From positions 62,001-126,000 of the forward strand of contig CAUJEM010000079.1 in NCBI GenBank assembly GCA_963169915.1: a DNA stretch of 64,000 bases. The letters run 5' to 3'. This document shows, one piece after another, positions 25,392 to 38,752 of this stretch. Under the pieces are notes generated by a model that saw nothing but the letters and a program-made list of their open reading frames with translations, was not told the origin of the DNA and did not search any database. The DNA is from Myxococcota bacterium (lineage in GTDB: Bacteria; Myxococcota_A; Polyangia; Polyangiales; Polyangiaceae). Both the position numbers and the translations under genes were made by a program. Every line of letters begins with the position of its first letter. The stretch's first letter is position 1.

Positions 25392-26309
25392 TCAGTGGAT
25401 GAGGTAAAGCAGGGGGAACAGGAAGATCCAGATGAGATCCACCAGGTGCCAGTAGAGCGCCGCAAAATCGATGGGGCCGTAGTACTTGGGCCCAAACTGC
25501 CCCTTGATGGCGCGCACGAGCAGCCAGATCCACACGCCGATGCCGATGAGGACGTGGATACCGTGCAGGCCCGTCATGAAGAAGTAGATGCCAAAGAAGA
25601 TGTGCGCGTTGCGCGGACGACTCGGCGGCTCGTCCACCGCGTTCTTGCCGATCACGCCCGCCGCCTCCAGCGGCTGGAGCGCCTGGCGCATGGCCACCCC
25701 CTTCTCGGGCAGCTTCAGGCTGGGGTCCTCGTCGAGGCCGTTGGTCTCGGCGTAGAGCTGCTTCGCCACCGCCGCGCTCTCTGGGTGCTTCTCCTTGAAC
25801 GCGGGGGTCTGCCACACCATTTGCTTCGGGTCGAAGGCCTTCCCGGGCAGCAGGCCATCGTGAAATTTGTGGGTGTACTCCACGTACTTCACGCCCATGA
25901 ACCCGAACGCGCAGACGATGGTCACCACGATGTTGATGATGAGCAGCTTGGTCTGACGGAGCTGCGCGCTGCGCACCGCCCAGGCCGCGGTGAGGCTGCT
26001 CAAGATGAGGATACCGGTGTTGATGGCTCCGAGCTTCGTGTCCAGGAAGTAGTGCGACCACACGAAGATCTCCGGGTGGATGGCCCGGTAGATGGCGTAG
26101 GCGCAGAACAGCCCGGAGAAGAACAGCACCTCCGTGACGAGGAACAGCCAGATCCCCAGCTTCCCTGACTCGAACTGCTGCTCCGGCTTGTCGAAGTGAT
26201 GGGCCACGTAGGGGTAGCTGTGCTCAGGGTAATGAGCGTGCTGCCCGTCCTCCCCACTCGCGGGGGCGGTCGTGGCTTCCGTCTTGGCGCTCAGCGTGCT
26301 CTCAGTCAT
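25392..26309 (-). CDS. ctaE: Cytochrome c oxidase subunit III with a long inserted loop
   Basis: The 305-residue subunit III has five membrane segments, as in bacterial short forms lacking the first two helices. Recognisable parts are SGKLGIWLFLVTEVLFFSGL near residue 48, NTGILILSSLTAAWAVRSAQ, and FFMTGLHGIHVLIGIGVWIW near residue 237. Between the third and fourth helices is a hydrophilic insert of about 80 residues (roughly 145-225), which explains the length against the usual 200 or so. The end, ALYWHLVDLIWIFLFPLLYL, is canonical. The subunit carries no metal and supports proton uptake in the oxidase. It sits between ctaD and ctaF in the operon. Confidence 0.93.
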   Translation of the reverse strand: MTESTLSAKTEATTAPASGEDGQHAHYPEHSYPYVAHHFDKPEQQFESGKLGIWLFLVTEVLFFSGLFCAYAIYRAIHPEIFVWSHYFLDTKLGAINTGILILSSLTAAWAVRSAQLRQTKLLIINIVVTIVCAFGFMGVKYVEYTHKFHDGLLPGKAFDPKQMVWQTPAFKEKHPESAAVAKQLYAETNGLDEDPSLKLPEKGVAMRQALQPLEAAGVIGKNAVDEPPSRPRNAHIFFGIYFFMTGLHGIHVLIGIGVWIWLLVRAIKGQFGPKYYGPIDFAALYWHLVDLIWIFLFPLLYLIH

Positions 26310-26375
26310 CGTTGGGTTTCCGTCCGGGTGCGTCGCGGTCCACGGGCTTGGTGCGCTGGGTTGGTTGTCGGCCGC

Positions 26376-28043
26376 TCACGCGGACTTCGGCACGTAGCCA
26401 CCGATCTTCTCGTCGTAGGTGAGTTTGTCGTACTCGAAGGGATCTCCGTCCACGACGGGGGCTTCCTTGAAGTTGTAGTAGGGCGGCGGCGAGGCGCAGG
26501 TCCACTCCAGGCTGCCCCCGCCCCAGGGGTTCGCCGGCGCCTTGGCGCCGCTCTTGAGGCTCTTGAACAGCGCGACGGCGACGACCACGAAGCCGAGCCC
26601 GAGGATGAACGAGCCCAGCGTGGAGAGCTGGTGCAGCCCCTGGAACTCCGGCAGGTAGTTGTAGTACCGGCGCGGCATGCCGCGGCTGCCGAGCAGGAAC
26701 TGCGGCAGGAAGGTGATGTTCAGCCCCAGAAAGACCAGCACCGCCGAGATCTTCCCGAGCTTCTCGTCGTACATCCGGCCGCTGATCTTCGGCCACCAGT
26801 AGTACAGGCCGCCCACGAAGGCGGTGACCGCGCCGCCCATCATCACGTAGTGGAAGTGCGCCACCACGAAGTAGGTGTCGTGGAGGTGCAAGTCCACGCT
26901 CATCATGGCCAGGAACATCCCGGTGAGGCCACCGATGACGAACACCCACAGGAACACGAAGACGTAGAGCAGCGGCGTGTCCAGGTGGATCTTCGAATTG
27001 TACATGGTGGTCAGCCAGTTGAAGATCTTGATGGCCGTGGGGATGGCGATGAGGAAGCTGATGGCGCTGAAGATGGTGCTCGCCAGCACGGACTGACCGC
27101 TGGTGAACAGGTGGTGGCCCCAGACCAGGAAGCTGAGCAGCGCGATGGCGACGCTGGAGAGCGCCACGAACTTCGCCCCGAACAGGCGCTTGCGGCTGAA
27201 GGTGGGGACGATCTCGCTGATGACCCCGAAGGCCGGCACGATCATGATGTAGACGGCCGGGTGGGAGTAAAACCAGAAGAAGTGCTGGAAGAGCACCGGG
27301 TCCCCGCCCAAGGCAGGATCGAAGATACCGATGCCGACCACGCGCTCCACGATCAGCATGAGCAGCGTGATGCCCAGCACCGGGGTGGCGAGCAGCTGGA
27401 TGACGGCGGTGGCGTAGAGCGCCCACGGGAACAGCGGCATGCGGAACCAGGTCATCCCCGGCGGGCGCAGCTTGTGCACCGTGACGATGAAGTTGAGCCC
27501 CGTGAAGATGGAGCTGAAGCCCAGAATGAACGCCCCGAAGGTCGCGGGCACGACGGCCGTCTGCGTGGTGGTGCTGTACGGGGTGTAGAAGGTCCACCCG
27601 GTGTCCACCGCGCTGATGCCCATGCTGATGATGAGGAACAGCGCGCCGATGCAGTACAGGTAAAAGCTCATCAGGTTGAGCCGCGGGAAGGCGACGTCCT
27701 TCGCGCCGAGCTGGAGCGGCAAGATGATGTTGCCGAGCGCCGCCGGGATCCCCGGGATGACCACGAGGAACACCATCACCGCGCCGTGGAGCGTGAACAT
27801 CTTGTTGTAGGTGTCCGCGGACATCACGGTGTGCCCGGGTGTCAGCAGCTCCGTACGGACGGCGAGCGCGAAGAAGCCTCCGAGCAGGAAGGAGACCAGG
27901 ACCCCGACCAGGTACATCACGCCGATCCGCTTGTGATCCAGCGTGAACAGCCAGGAGGCGATGCCCCGCTCGTGCGTGAGGTAGTTGTCGTCGCCGCCGA
28001 TCTGCTGCGTGAGGGCGTCTGCGGTAGTGGTGGAGGCAGCCAT
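26376..28043 (-). CDS. ctaD: Cytochrome c oxidase subunit I (A2-type heme-copper oxidase)
   Basis: This 555-residue catalytic subunit holds the low-spin heme and the heme a3-CuB site that reduces oxygen and pumps protons. The CuB and cross-linked Tyr region reads [19 protein letters not shown] near residues 245-263, followed by [11 protein letters not shown] near 310 and the heme ligands in [14 protein letters not shown] near 395. The Glu usually found in GHPEVY is absent and YSHPAVY replaces it, the mark of type A2 oxidases such as the Rhodothermus caa3 enzyme. Twelve membrane helices are expected. It follows ctaC by 9 bases and precedes ctaE by 66 bases. The length matches the family. Confidence 0.96.
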   Translation of the reverse strand: MAASTTTADALTQQIGGDDNYLTHERGIASWLFTLDHKRIGVMYLVGVLVSFLLGGFFALAVRTELLTPGHTVMSADTYNKMFTLHGAVMVFLVVIPGIPAALGNIILPLQLGAKDVAFPRLNLMSFYLYCIGALFLIISMGISAVDTGWTFYTPYSTTTQTAVVPATFGAFILGFSSIFTGLNFIVTVHKLRPPGMTWFRMPLFPWALYATAVIQLLATPVLGITLLMLIVERVVGIGIFDPALGGDPVLFQHFFWFYSHPAVYIMIVPAFGVISEIVPTFSRKRLFGAKFVALSSVAIALLSFLVWGHHLFTSGQSVLASTIFSAISFLIAIPTAIKIFNWLTTMYNSKIHLDTPLLYVFVFLWVFVIGGLTGMFLAMMSVDLHLHDTYFVVAHFHYVMMGGAVTAFVGGLYYWWPKISGRMYDEKLGKISAVLVFLGLNITFLPQFLLGSRGMPRRYYNYLPEFQGLHQLSTLGSFILGLGFVVVAVALFKSLKSGAKAPANPWGGGSLEWTCASPPPYYNFKEAPVVDGDPFEYDKLTYDEKIGGYVPKSA

Positions 28044-28052
28044 AATCGTCTC

Positions 28053-29066
28053 TTACTTCTGGGCCTTGATGAAGGCGATGAGGGCGTCGATCTGTGCGTC
28101 GGAGAGCTTGCCCTTGTACGTGGGCATGGACGGGCCGAAGCCCTTGGCGATGTGCGCCTGCGGCTCGAGGATGGACTGCTTGACGTAGTTCTCGTCCACC
28201 TTGCTGGCCGGGCCGCTCTCATGCTCTTGCAGCGTGTCCCAGATGCCCTTGAAGCTCGGGCCCACGCCGGCCGCCCCCGTCAGGGAGTGGCAGGCCTGGC
28301 AGCCCTGCTTGCCGTAGAGCAGCTTGCCGTGCTCGACCGGATCGTCCGGTGGCTTGTTGGTGGCCTCGAGCCAGCTGTCGAACTCCTCCTCGTCCTTGTG
28401 GACGACGAGCTCCGCCACCATGTTCGAGTGGTCCGTACCGCAGTATTCCGCGCAAAAAATGGGGTAATTGCCCGGGTTGTCCGCGCGGAACCAGAGGCTC
28501 GTGTAGCGCCCCGGCACGGCATCCATCTTGAGACGCGCCGCGGGCAAGAACAGGCTGTGCACCACGTCCACGGAGCTGATGGTCAGCTTGACGTTGCGCC
28601 CGGCCGGGACGTGCAGCTGGTTGTCGTTGTAGCCGTTGGGATACGTGAAGATCCAGTTCCACTTCTGGCCCTGGACCTTCACCTCGTAGGAGTCCTTCGG
28701 CGCGGTGCGCATCTGCACGAAGCTCTTGAAGCCCCACACGAAGAGCACGATGACGACGAGCAGCGGCGGGACGCTCCAGGCGAGCTCCAAGCCCGTGTGG
28801 TGATCGAGCGTCCCAGGCGGTGGCAGCTCGTTCTTGGAGCGCGCCCCGGCGCGGTACCTCTTCGCGAAGTAGACCATCACCGCGGCGATCACCACGGTGA
28901 TGACCACGCTGCCGTAGACGAGCGCGTTGTAGGCGTCGTCCACGTTGCTCACGTTGGCGTCCGAGACCGACGCCGGCATCATGAACCAGGGCGAGTCCGG
29001 GAGCTTGGGCTGCTCCGGGGCCAGGAGGGAAATCGACGACAAAAGGTGTTGGACGGCGGCGTTCAT
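28053..29066 (-). CDS. ctaC: Cytochrome c oxidase subunit II with fused cytochrome c (caa3 type)
   Basis: The 337-residue subunit takes electrons into the oxidase. After a short N-terminal region come two membrane helices (about residues 48-68 and 95-115). The CuA site is CAEYCGTDHSNM near residues 203-214. A fused C-terminal cytochrome c domain has the heme motif GCQACHSLTG near residue 252, and a distal Met in FGPSMPTYKG as likely axial ligand. This makes the enzyme a caa3-type oxidase that can accept electrons directly from alternative complex III. The start overlaps the stop of the SCO gene by four bases (29063-29066), so the two are probably translationally coupled. Confidence 0.96.
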   Translation of the reverse strand: MNAAVQHLLSSISLLAPEQPKLPDSPWFMMPASVSDANVSNVDDAYNALVYGSVVITVVIAAVMVYFAKRYRAGARSKNELPPPGTLDHHTGLELAWSVPPLLVVIVLFVWGFKSFVQMRTAPKDSYEVKVQGQKWNWIFTYPNGYNDNQLHVPAGRNVKLTISSVDVVHSLFLPAARLKMDAVPGRYTSLWFRADNPGNYPIFCAEYCGTDHSNMVAELVVHKDEEEFDSWLEATNKPPDDPVEHGKLLYGKQGCQACHSLTGAAGVGPSFKGIWDTLQEHESGPASKVDENYVKQSILEPQAHIAKGFGPSMPTYKGKLSDAQIDALIAFIKAQK

Positions 29067-29929
29067 GAACTCGTGCTCTCTAGCAGGCGCTTCTTGCGTT
29101 TCTCGGAGCGCCAGAGCGCGCCGAGGGCGGTACCGAGCAGCAGCACCGTCAGCCCACCGCCAGCGCGCATGATGTTACGCGCCACGGGGGCGTAGCGGCC
29201 CTCGGTCTCGTCGTAGTGAAAGCAGTAAAGTAAGAGGCGGTCCATCGAGCTGCCCACCTTGCCCTGGGAGGCCTCCACCAGGCTGAGGCGCAGCGTGCGA
29301 GGAGGGTGCTCCAGCCCGTAGAGGTAACGCATCACGCGCCCATCCGGCGACAGCAGCATGATGACCGAGGCGTGCAGGTACTCCTTGCGCACCTCGTTGT
29401 AGGCGTAGCCAAACCCCAAGGCGCTGGCGGCCGCCCGGATGCTGGCCTCGTCCCCCGAGAGGAAATGCCAGCCCTCCACCGCCGCGGGGCGCGCGTAGTC
29501 TTTGAGGTAGCGCTGCTTGAAGCGCTCGGCGCTCTCCGGCGTCTCGGCAGGATCCAAGCTGATGGTGACGATGCGAAAGCGCTCACCCGCCGTCCACTCC
29601 AGCTGCTTGAGCGACTTGACGAAGCCGTTGAGCTGCAAGCTGCACAGCATGGGGCAGTTGGAGTAATTGAAGGTGACGATGACCGGGAGCTTGTCGTCGA
29701 AATACTGACGCAGCTCGACGGGCTGGCCTCGCTCATCCTTGAACTTGAGGTGCAGCGGCCAGGTGTCGCCGAGCTTCTCCTCGACGTCCACGCCCTCGAG
29801 CCGCCGCGGGAGCGCCTCCATCCGGTCGAGCTTCTGCTCGCGCGCCACCGGCGCCGCCACGGCAGCGCCCGTCGCTGCGACGAACGCAGCGGCGGCGAGC
29901 GTGGTGAGCCAGTGGAACTTCGCGGACAT
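29063..29929 (-). CDS. SCO1/SenC-family copper chaperone with a C-terminal membrane anchor
   Basis: The 288-residue protein delivers copper to the CuA site of subunit II. A signal peptide (about residues 1-26) is followed by a thioredoxin-like domain. The copper-binding Cys pair is in FNYSNCPMLCSLQL near residue 92, and the matching His is in YLHASVIMLLSPDGR near residue 186. Family members are usually held by an N-terminal helix; here a hydrophobic segment near residues 262-276 (LTVLLLGTALGALW) and a basic tail suggest C-terminal anchoring, with the active domain in the periplasm. The location directly before ctaC agrees with its role. Confidence 0.9.
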   Translation of the reverse strand: MSAKFHWLTTLAAAAFVAATGAAVAAPVAREQKLDRMEALPRRLEGVDVEEKLGDTWPLHLKFKDERGQPVELRQYFDDKLPVIVTFNYSNCPMLCSLQLNGFVKSLKQLEWTAGERFRIVTISLDPAETPESAERFKQRYLKDYARPAAVEGWHFLSGDEASIRAAASALGFGYAYNEVRKEYLHASVIMLLSPDGRVMRYLYGLEHPPRTLRLSLVEASQGKVGSSMDRLLLYCFHYDETEGRYAPVARNIMRAGGGLTVLLLGTALGALWRSEKRKKRLLESTSS

Positions 29930-29965
29930 AGGGACGGCGGTCGTAGGTGGGTCTGGGAAGCGCGA

Positions 29966-30523
29966 CTACTTCGTCTTGGGGGCCTTCAGGGGCTTCGGGG
30001 GCTTGGCGCTCGTGGCGCTGCCCGCGGGGGCGGCGCTGCCAGCAGCCGGAGCGTCACCCGTGGGGGGGGCGGCGGCGCTGCCGGCGGGGGCGGCGCTGCC
30101 GGCTGGGGCGGCGCTGCCGGCCGCCGGAGCGTCGCCGCTGCCCACGGGCGCGGGGGTGGCCTCGGCGCCAGCAGCGGCGCCCTCCGCGCTGGGCGCGGCG
30201 GCGGGTGCCGGCGCGGTGGCCGTCTCCGGATCACGCGTGAGATCCGCGAGCACCGCGGACTCCGCCATGTCGATGGGGAGCCGGACGATGCCCTTCTCCT
30301 TGTCCACCCAGCCCACCGAGCGGTGCAGTAGATCCGTCTGGTCACTCACCATTTCACGGATCGGGGTGGTGACGGCGTGCGCCCCCACCGCGTTCTCCGT
30401 CTCGGTGATCTCGGCGCGCACGGCGCCGAACAGCGCCCACACGATCCCGACCGTGGCGAGGATACCCACCGTCCAGGCACTCCCCACGACGACGGTGTTG
30501 ACGTTGTCTTCTTGAGCAGCCAT
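29966..30523 (-). CDS. Ala/Pro-rich single-span membrane protein of unknown function
   Basis: The ATG at 30523 gives 185 residues, beginning MAAQEDNVNTVVVGSAWTVG. One membrane helix covers about residues 12-32. A short conserved-looking part follows (TTPIREMVSDQTDLLHRSVG, then WVDKEKGIVRLPIDMAESAV), which resembles the RLPIDxAM segment seen in small proteins of other oxidase and ACIII clusters. The second half is an Ala/Pro/Gly/Ser linker from GC-rich repeats. It sits 14 bases after actF and 36 before the SCO gene, so it is part of the operon. It may be an accessory or assembly subunit; no cofactor motif is present. Confidence 0.72.
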   Translation of the reverse strand: MAAQEDNVNTVVVGSAWTVGILATVGIVWALFGAVRAEITETENAVGAHAVTTPIREMVSDQTDLLHRSVGWVDKEKGIVRLPIDMAESAVLADLTRDPETATAPAPAAAPSAEGAAAGAEATPAPVGSGDAPAAGSAAPAGSAAPAGSAAAPPTGDAPAAGSAAPAGSATSAKPPKPLKAPKTK

Positions 30524-30537
30524 TGCCGTCCATGCCC

Positions 30538-31860
30538 TCAAAGGTTGGTGAAGGCCAGCGACTTCTCCAGCCGCGGGTCGTTCACGGGAACGAGGTTCTT
30601 CTTGCGTGCGTTGAAGGCCGCGCCGGCGATGAACAGGGCGACCAGCGCCAGCAGGCAGGTGAGATCGAGGAGGTGGAAGGGCAGCGTGGCGTTCACGGCC
30701 TCACCCGCGGGGGCCTCCTCCAGCACGCGCGCCAGGCGGGTGGGCTGCACCAGGTAGTACAGGTCCACGTACTGCATGATGAGCAGCCACAGCGTCCAGG
30801 CGGTCAAGGCCCCACGGCGCCGCTTCACGTGCTTCGACATCATGCCGAGGAAGGGCACGATGAAGTGGCCCACCAGCAGGAAGATGGCGACGTACTTCCA
30901 GTCACCCTCGAAGCGCACCTTGTACCAGGCCGTCTCCTCCGGGATGTTCGCGTACCAGATGAGCATGAACTGGCTGAAGGCGATGTAGGCCCAGAAGACG
31001 ACGAAGCCGAAGGTCATCTTGCCGAGATCGTGCAGGTGATGCACGCTGACGCTCTTGACGAGGCGGCCGCGCCCCTGCAGCCACATGGCGGCCAGCGCCA
31101 AGAGGCAGTTGGCGCTCATGAAGGCGCCCGAGAAGAAGTAGACGCCGAACATGGTGCTGAACCACGCGGCGTCCAGCGACATGAGCAGATCGATGGCGGA
31201 GAAGGTGAGCGTGAGCGCCACCAAGATCATGCTCGGGGCGGCGATGCCCTGCCAGCGGCGCGTGACGCCCGCCTCGGGCTTCAGATCTTGTGCGACCGAG
31301 CGCTTCAGCCAGAAGCGTGACAGCGCCGACCAGAAGACGAAGTAGAACACCATCCGGCCGAGGAAGAACCCGACGTTGAGGTAGCCCGCCTTGCCGTGGA
31401 GCAGGTGGCTGGCCTCCACCTTGGCGTGGTCCGTCCAGACGTACAGCGCGTGGTTGCCCATCACGATGGGGATCAGGATGGGGAGGCTGAGCAGCGCCAA
31501 GAGCGGCATGTTCGCGGCGAACAGCTCCCCCAGGCGCCGCACGACGACGCTCCAGTGCGCGTTGACCAAGTGCTGGAGCGTGACCCAGAACAGGCACCCG
31601 AGCCCGAGCGCGAGCACGAAGGCGTAGGCCACGAGGTAGGAGAAGGAGAACTGCGCCAGGTCGTCGCCCGCCGAGACGCCGAGCCCCAGGCTGGCGAGCA
31701 GCGCGACGACGCCCACCGCACCCGCGATCTTGAACACGTTGTCCGCCAGCCCCTCGGAGCTCACGTTGTCTCCGTTGGGGAGCGTGACCCCGGCAGCGCT
31801 CGTGGAGCCCTGCGCCGGCTGCTGCTTGGGCGACTTGCCCGCTTTGTCGGTGTTTGCCAT
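30538..31860 (-). CDS. actF: Alternative complex III subunit ActF (NrfD-like membrane subunit)
   Basis: The 440-residue polytopic protein has about ten membrane helices. It belongs to the NrfD/PsrC superfamily as the second, shorter quinol-side subunit of alternative complex III. Visible features are LGLGCLFWVTLQHLVNAHW near residue 85, SALSRFWLKRSVAQD, LMSLDAAWFSTMFGVYFFSG near residue 228 and the final AGAAFNARKKNLVPVNDPRL. The position after actDE fixes the assignment. It has an N-terminal polar extension of about 45 residues. It contains no heme or iron-sulfur motif. Confidence 0.92.
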   Translation of the reverse strand: MANTDKAGKSPKQQPAQGSTSAAGVTLPNGDNVSSEGLADNVFKIAGAVGVVALLASLGLGVSAGDDLAQFSFSYLVAYAFVLALGLGCLFWVTLQHLVNAHWSVVVRRLGELFAANMPLLALLSLPILIPIVMGNHALYVWTDHAKVEASHLLHGKAGYLNVGFFLGRMVFYFVFWSALSRFWLKRSVAQDLKPEAGVTRRWQGIAAPSMILVALTLTFSAIDLLMSLDAAWFSTMFGVYFFSGAFMSANCLLALAAMWLQGRGRLVKSVSVHHLHDLGKMTFGFVVFWAYIAFSQFMLIWYANIPEETAWYKVRFEGDWKYVAIFLLVGHFIVPFLGMMSKHVKRRRGALTAWTLWLLIMQYVDLYYLVQPTRLARVLEEAPAGEAVNATLPFHLLDLTCLLALVALFIAGAAFNARKKNLVPVNDPRLEKSLAFTNL

Positions 31861-31879
31861 CTCTAGGGTAGCTCCGGCT

Positions 31880-33115
31880 TCACTTCAGCGCGCCGCGCTC
31901 GCTCTCGGGGACGTCGGTGGGGGCGGCTGCGGTGCTCCGCTGGAGCGCCCGCATGTACAAGATGATGTTCCAGCGGTCTTCGACGCTCACCTGATGCCCG
32001 TAGCCGGGCATGTTGCGAACGCCGTGGGTGATGCTGTTGTAGAGCTCCCCCACCGGCTGCTGGCGCAGGTAGTCCTGGTGGAGGTTGGTGGGCTGGACCC
32101 AGGTGCCCTGGCCCAGGGCCGCGGCGCGCTCGTGGATCATGCCGTCCCCGTGACCGGACAGGCCATGGCAGGGGGCGCAGAAGATGCCAAACTCACGCTC
32201 GCCGCGCTTCATGTTCTGCTCACTCGGCGCGATCTCCTTCGGGAAGGTGCGCGCCCAGGCGCCGCCCTCGAGCTTGCCGCGATAGAGATGATCGTCCTCT
32301 TGGAGGTTGCCCTGCGCCACCGTCCCGGGGACGTCGCCGCGCATGCCGCGCAGGTCGGCGAAGATGGGGCTCTCCTGCTGCGCCTTGATGTGCGGCTGGT
32401 TGTCCATGTTGGGGACGAGGTGGATGCGCGGCTGATCGCTCTTCGAGACGCGCGCCTTATACGCCAGCGCGAACGGCAGGATGGCGAGCGTGGTCAGCAC
32501 CGCTAAGGCTCCCAGGATCACCGTCGGGAGCTTGTCCGAGGTGACGCGGTCCTCGGCGACGTCGTCCAACACGGCTGGGTGCGTGGACTCGAGCAGCGCG
32601 CGGGTGTCGGTGGCATCGAACTTCTTGTCGCGCGCCTCGATGAGCAAAAAGAAGCGATCGTCGGTCACCTTCGCGAAGCGACGCTTGAGGTCCAGCGGGT
32701 GAGAGGGGTGCGGCAGCCCGTTGAGGGCGAGCATGGCGCCGAGCGTGGTCAGCGCGCTGAACAGCACCGTGGTCTCGAAGGCGATGGGGACGTTCGCCGC
32801 GATGCTCCAGAAGGGCTTGCCGCTGATGACCCAGGGGTAGTCGATGACGCTCGTCCAGTACTGAAACCCGACGCCCACCACGCAGCCGGTGAGGCCGGCC
32901 CAGAACACGATCCAGGGGAGCACCGTGGGCTTGATGCCCATGGCGGGGTCCATGCCGTGGATGGGGAAGGGCGTGTAGGTGTCCCAGTGCTCGTACTGGG
33001 CATCACGGACCTTCTCGGCGGCGCGGACGAGCGCGGTGGGGTTGTCGTACTCCGCCAGCAGACCGTGGAGGGGTGCGGAGCCGGTGTCGTTCGCCTTGTC
33101 GTTGTCAGTGCTCAT
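31880..33115 (-). CDS. Fused ActD-ActE subunit of alternative complex III
   Basis: One 411-residue frame contains two subunits that are separate in many species. Residues about 15-185 form ActD (DUF3341): LHGLLAEYDNPTALVRAAEK, HWDTYTPFPIHGMDPAMGI and two membrane helices, with the loop ending RRFAKVTDDRFFLLIEA. After a linker, a further membrane helix near residues 205-222 leads to ActE, a monoheme cytochrome c: REFGIFCAPCHGLSGHGDGM near residue 310, with axial Met in GVRNMPGYGHQVS near 372. ActE is the likely exit point for electrons toward the caa3 oxidase. Flanking gaps are 19 bases (actF) and 12 bases (actC). No frameshift or stop interrupts the join. Confidence 0.92.
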   Translation of the reverse strand: MSTDNDKANDTGSAPLHGLLAEYDNPTALVRAAEKVRDAQYEHWDTYTPFPIHGMDPAMGIKPTVLPWIVFWAGLTGCVVGVGFQYWTSVIDYPWVISGKPFWSIAANVPIAFETTVLFSALTTLGAMLALNGLPHPSHPLDLKRRFAKVTDDRFFLLIEARDKKFDATDTRALLESTHPAVLDDVAEDRVTSDKLPTVILGALAVLTTLAILPFALAYKARVSKSDQPRIHLVPNMDNQPHIKAQQESPIFADLRGMRGDVPGTVAQGNLQEDDHLYRGKLEGGAWARTFPKEIAPSEQNMKRGEREFGIFCAPCHGLSGHGDGMIHERAAALGQGTWVQPTNLHQDYLRQQPVGELYNSITHGVRNMPGYGHQVSVEDRWNIILYMRALQRSTAAAPTDVPESERGALK

Positions 33116-33127
33116 GGCTCGCGTCCG

Positions 33128-34540
<1,413 letters not shown>

Positions 34541-34542
34541 GC

Positions 34543-38228
<3,686 letters not shown>

Positions 38229-38477
38229 CGTTTCAGATCGGGGAATGGCCGCGGCCCCGCATGTGACACGAGGCGAGGGGCGTTGACAGCTTCTGGGGTT
38301 CTGGGACTTCGCGCGAGGCCAACGGGGCGGGCGAGGCGCGCGCTCCTGGTCCTGCGCCCTGACTCCCCGATAAAGAACCGAAGCCGATACCGAGGGAGCG
38401 GAGGGGTTGGACTGAGCCGCTGGAGGCTGCCTCGCTGGAGGTGGAGGAGCGCCCAACGGCCCGGGTTGGCGCGCGCG

Positions 38478-38506
38478 GTTATGCGGCGAACGCACCAGAA
38501 TGTAAA
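38478..38506 (-). promoter_or_regulatory. Sigma-70-type promoter for the act-cta operon
   Basis: On the minus strand TTTACA (38506-38501) and CATAAC (38483-38478) are spaced by 17 bases, matching five and four of six consensus positions. They lie in the AT-rich island. Transcription would start near 38471, giving a leader of about 240 bases before actA. Confidence 0.5.
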
Positions 38507-38711
38507 GCTAACGATGCGCTGCGGCTGCAATCGCAGAAAAGGCGCAAAGTGCCGTTACGTTATATTTTGCGCTGGAGTATGCCCTTCTGTCGCGCTGCGC
38601 TTCCGTCGCCCGCCGAGCGGGCTCGCCGGCGGGGGCGGCTCGTCCCGCGCCTCGCGGACGCTGCCTGGTGGCGCCCCCCGACCCCGGGGCGCCCAGCGCG
38701 AGGCCCCCTCC

Positions 38712-38751
38712 CGCCGGGCGCCGACGCGGGCTCCACCGTCGCGCCCCGGCG
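38712..38751 (-). terminator. Hairpin after the sigma-factor gene
   Basis: CGCCGGGCGC (38712-38721) pairs with GCGCCCCGGCG (38741-38751) with one bulged base, giving a stem of about 10 bp that begins right after the stop at 38753. No U-tract is visible. Confidence 0.45.
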
Positions 38752-38752
38752 C

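Larger units (their letters stand above)
38229..38752. other. 524-base intergenic region with act promoter, AT-rich island and sigma-gene terminator
   Basis: No supported gene lies here; frames crossing it are Arg/Pro-rich shadows. It holds the act operon leader (38229-38470), a sigma-70-like promoter (38478-38506), an AT-rich island around 38500-38580, which is striking in this genome, and an inverted repeat GCGCAAA/TTTGCGC at 38542-38572 that could be an operator upstream of the promoter. A hairpin next to the sigma-factor stop fills the right end. Confidence 0.6.

Noticed and set aside
26196-29195. Frame of about 1000 codons on the + strand across the cytochrome oxidase genes
   Set aside because: It is antisense to four unmistakable respiratory genes and its translation is rich in His, Asp and Glu in the pattern produced by reversed hydrophobic codons.
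38229-38495. Upstream extension of ActA by about 90 residues
   Set aside because: The extra residues are Pro/Arg-rich and precede the natural membrane anchor; a promoter and leader fit better.
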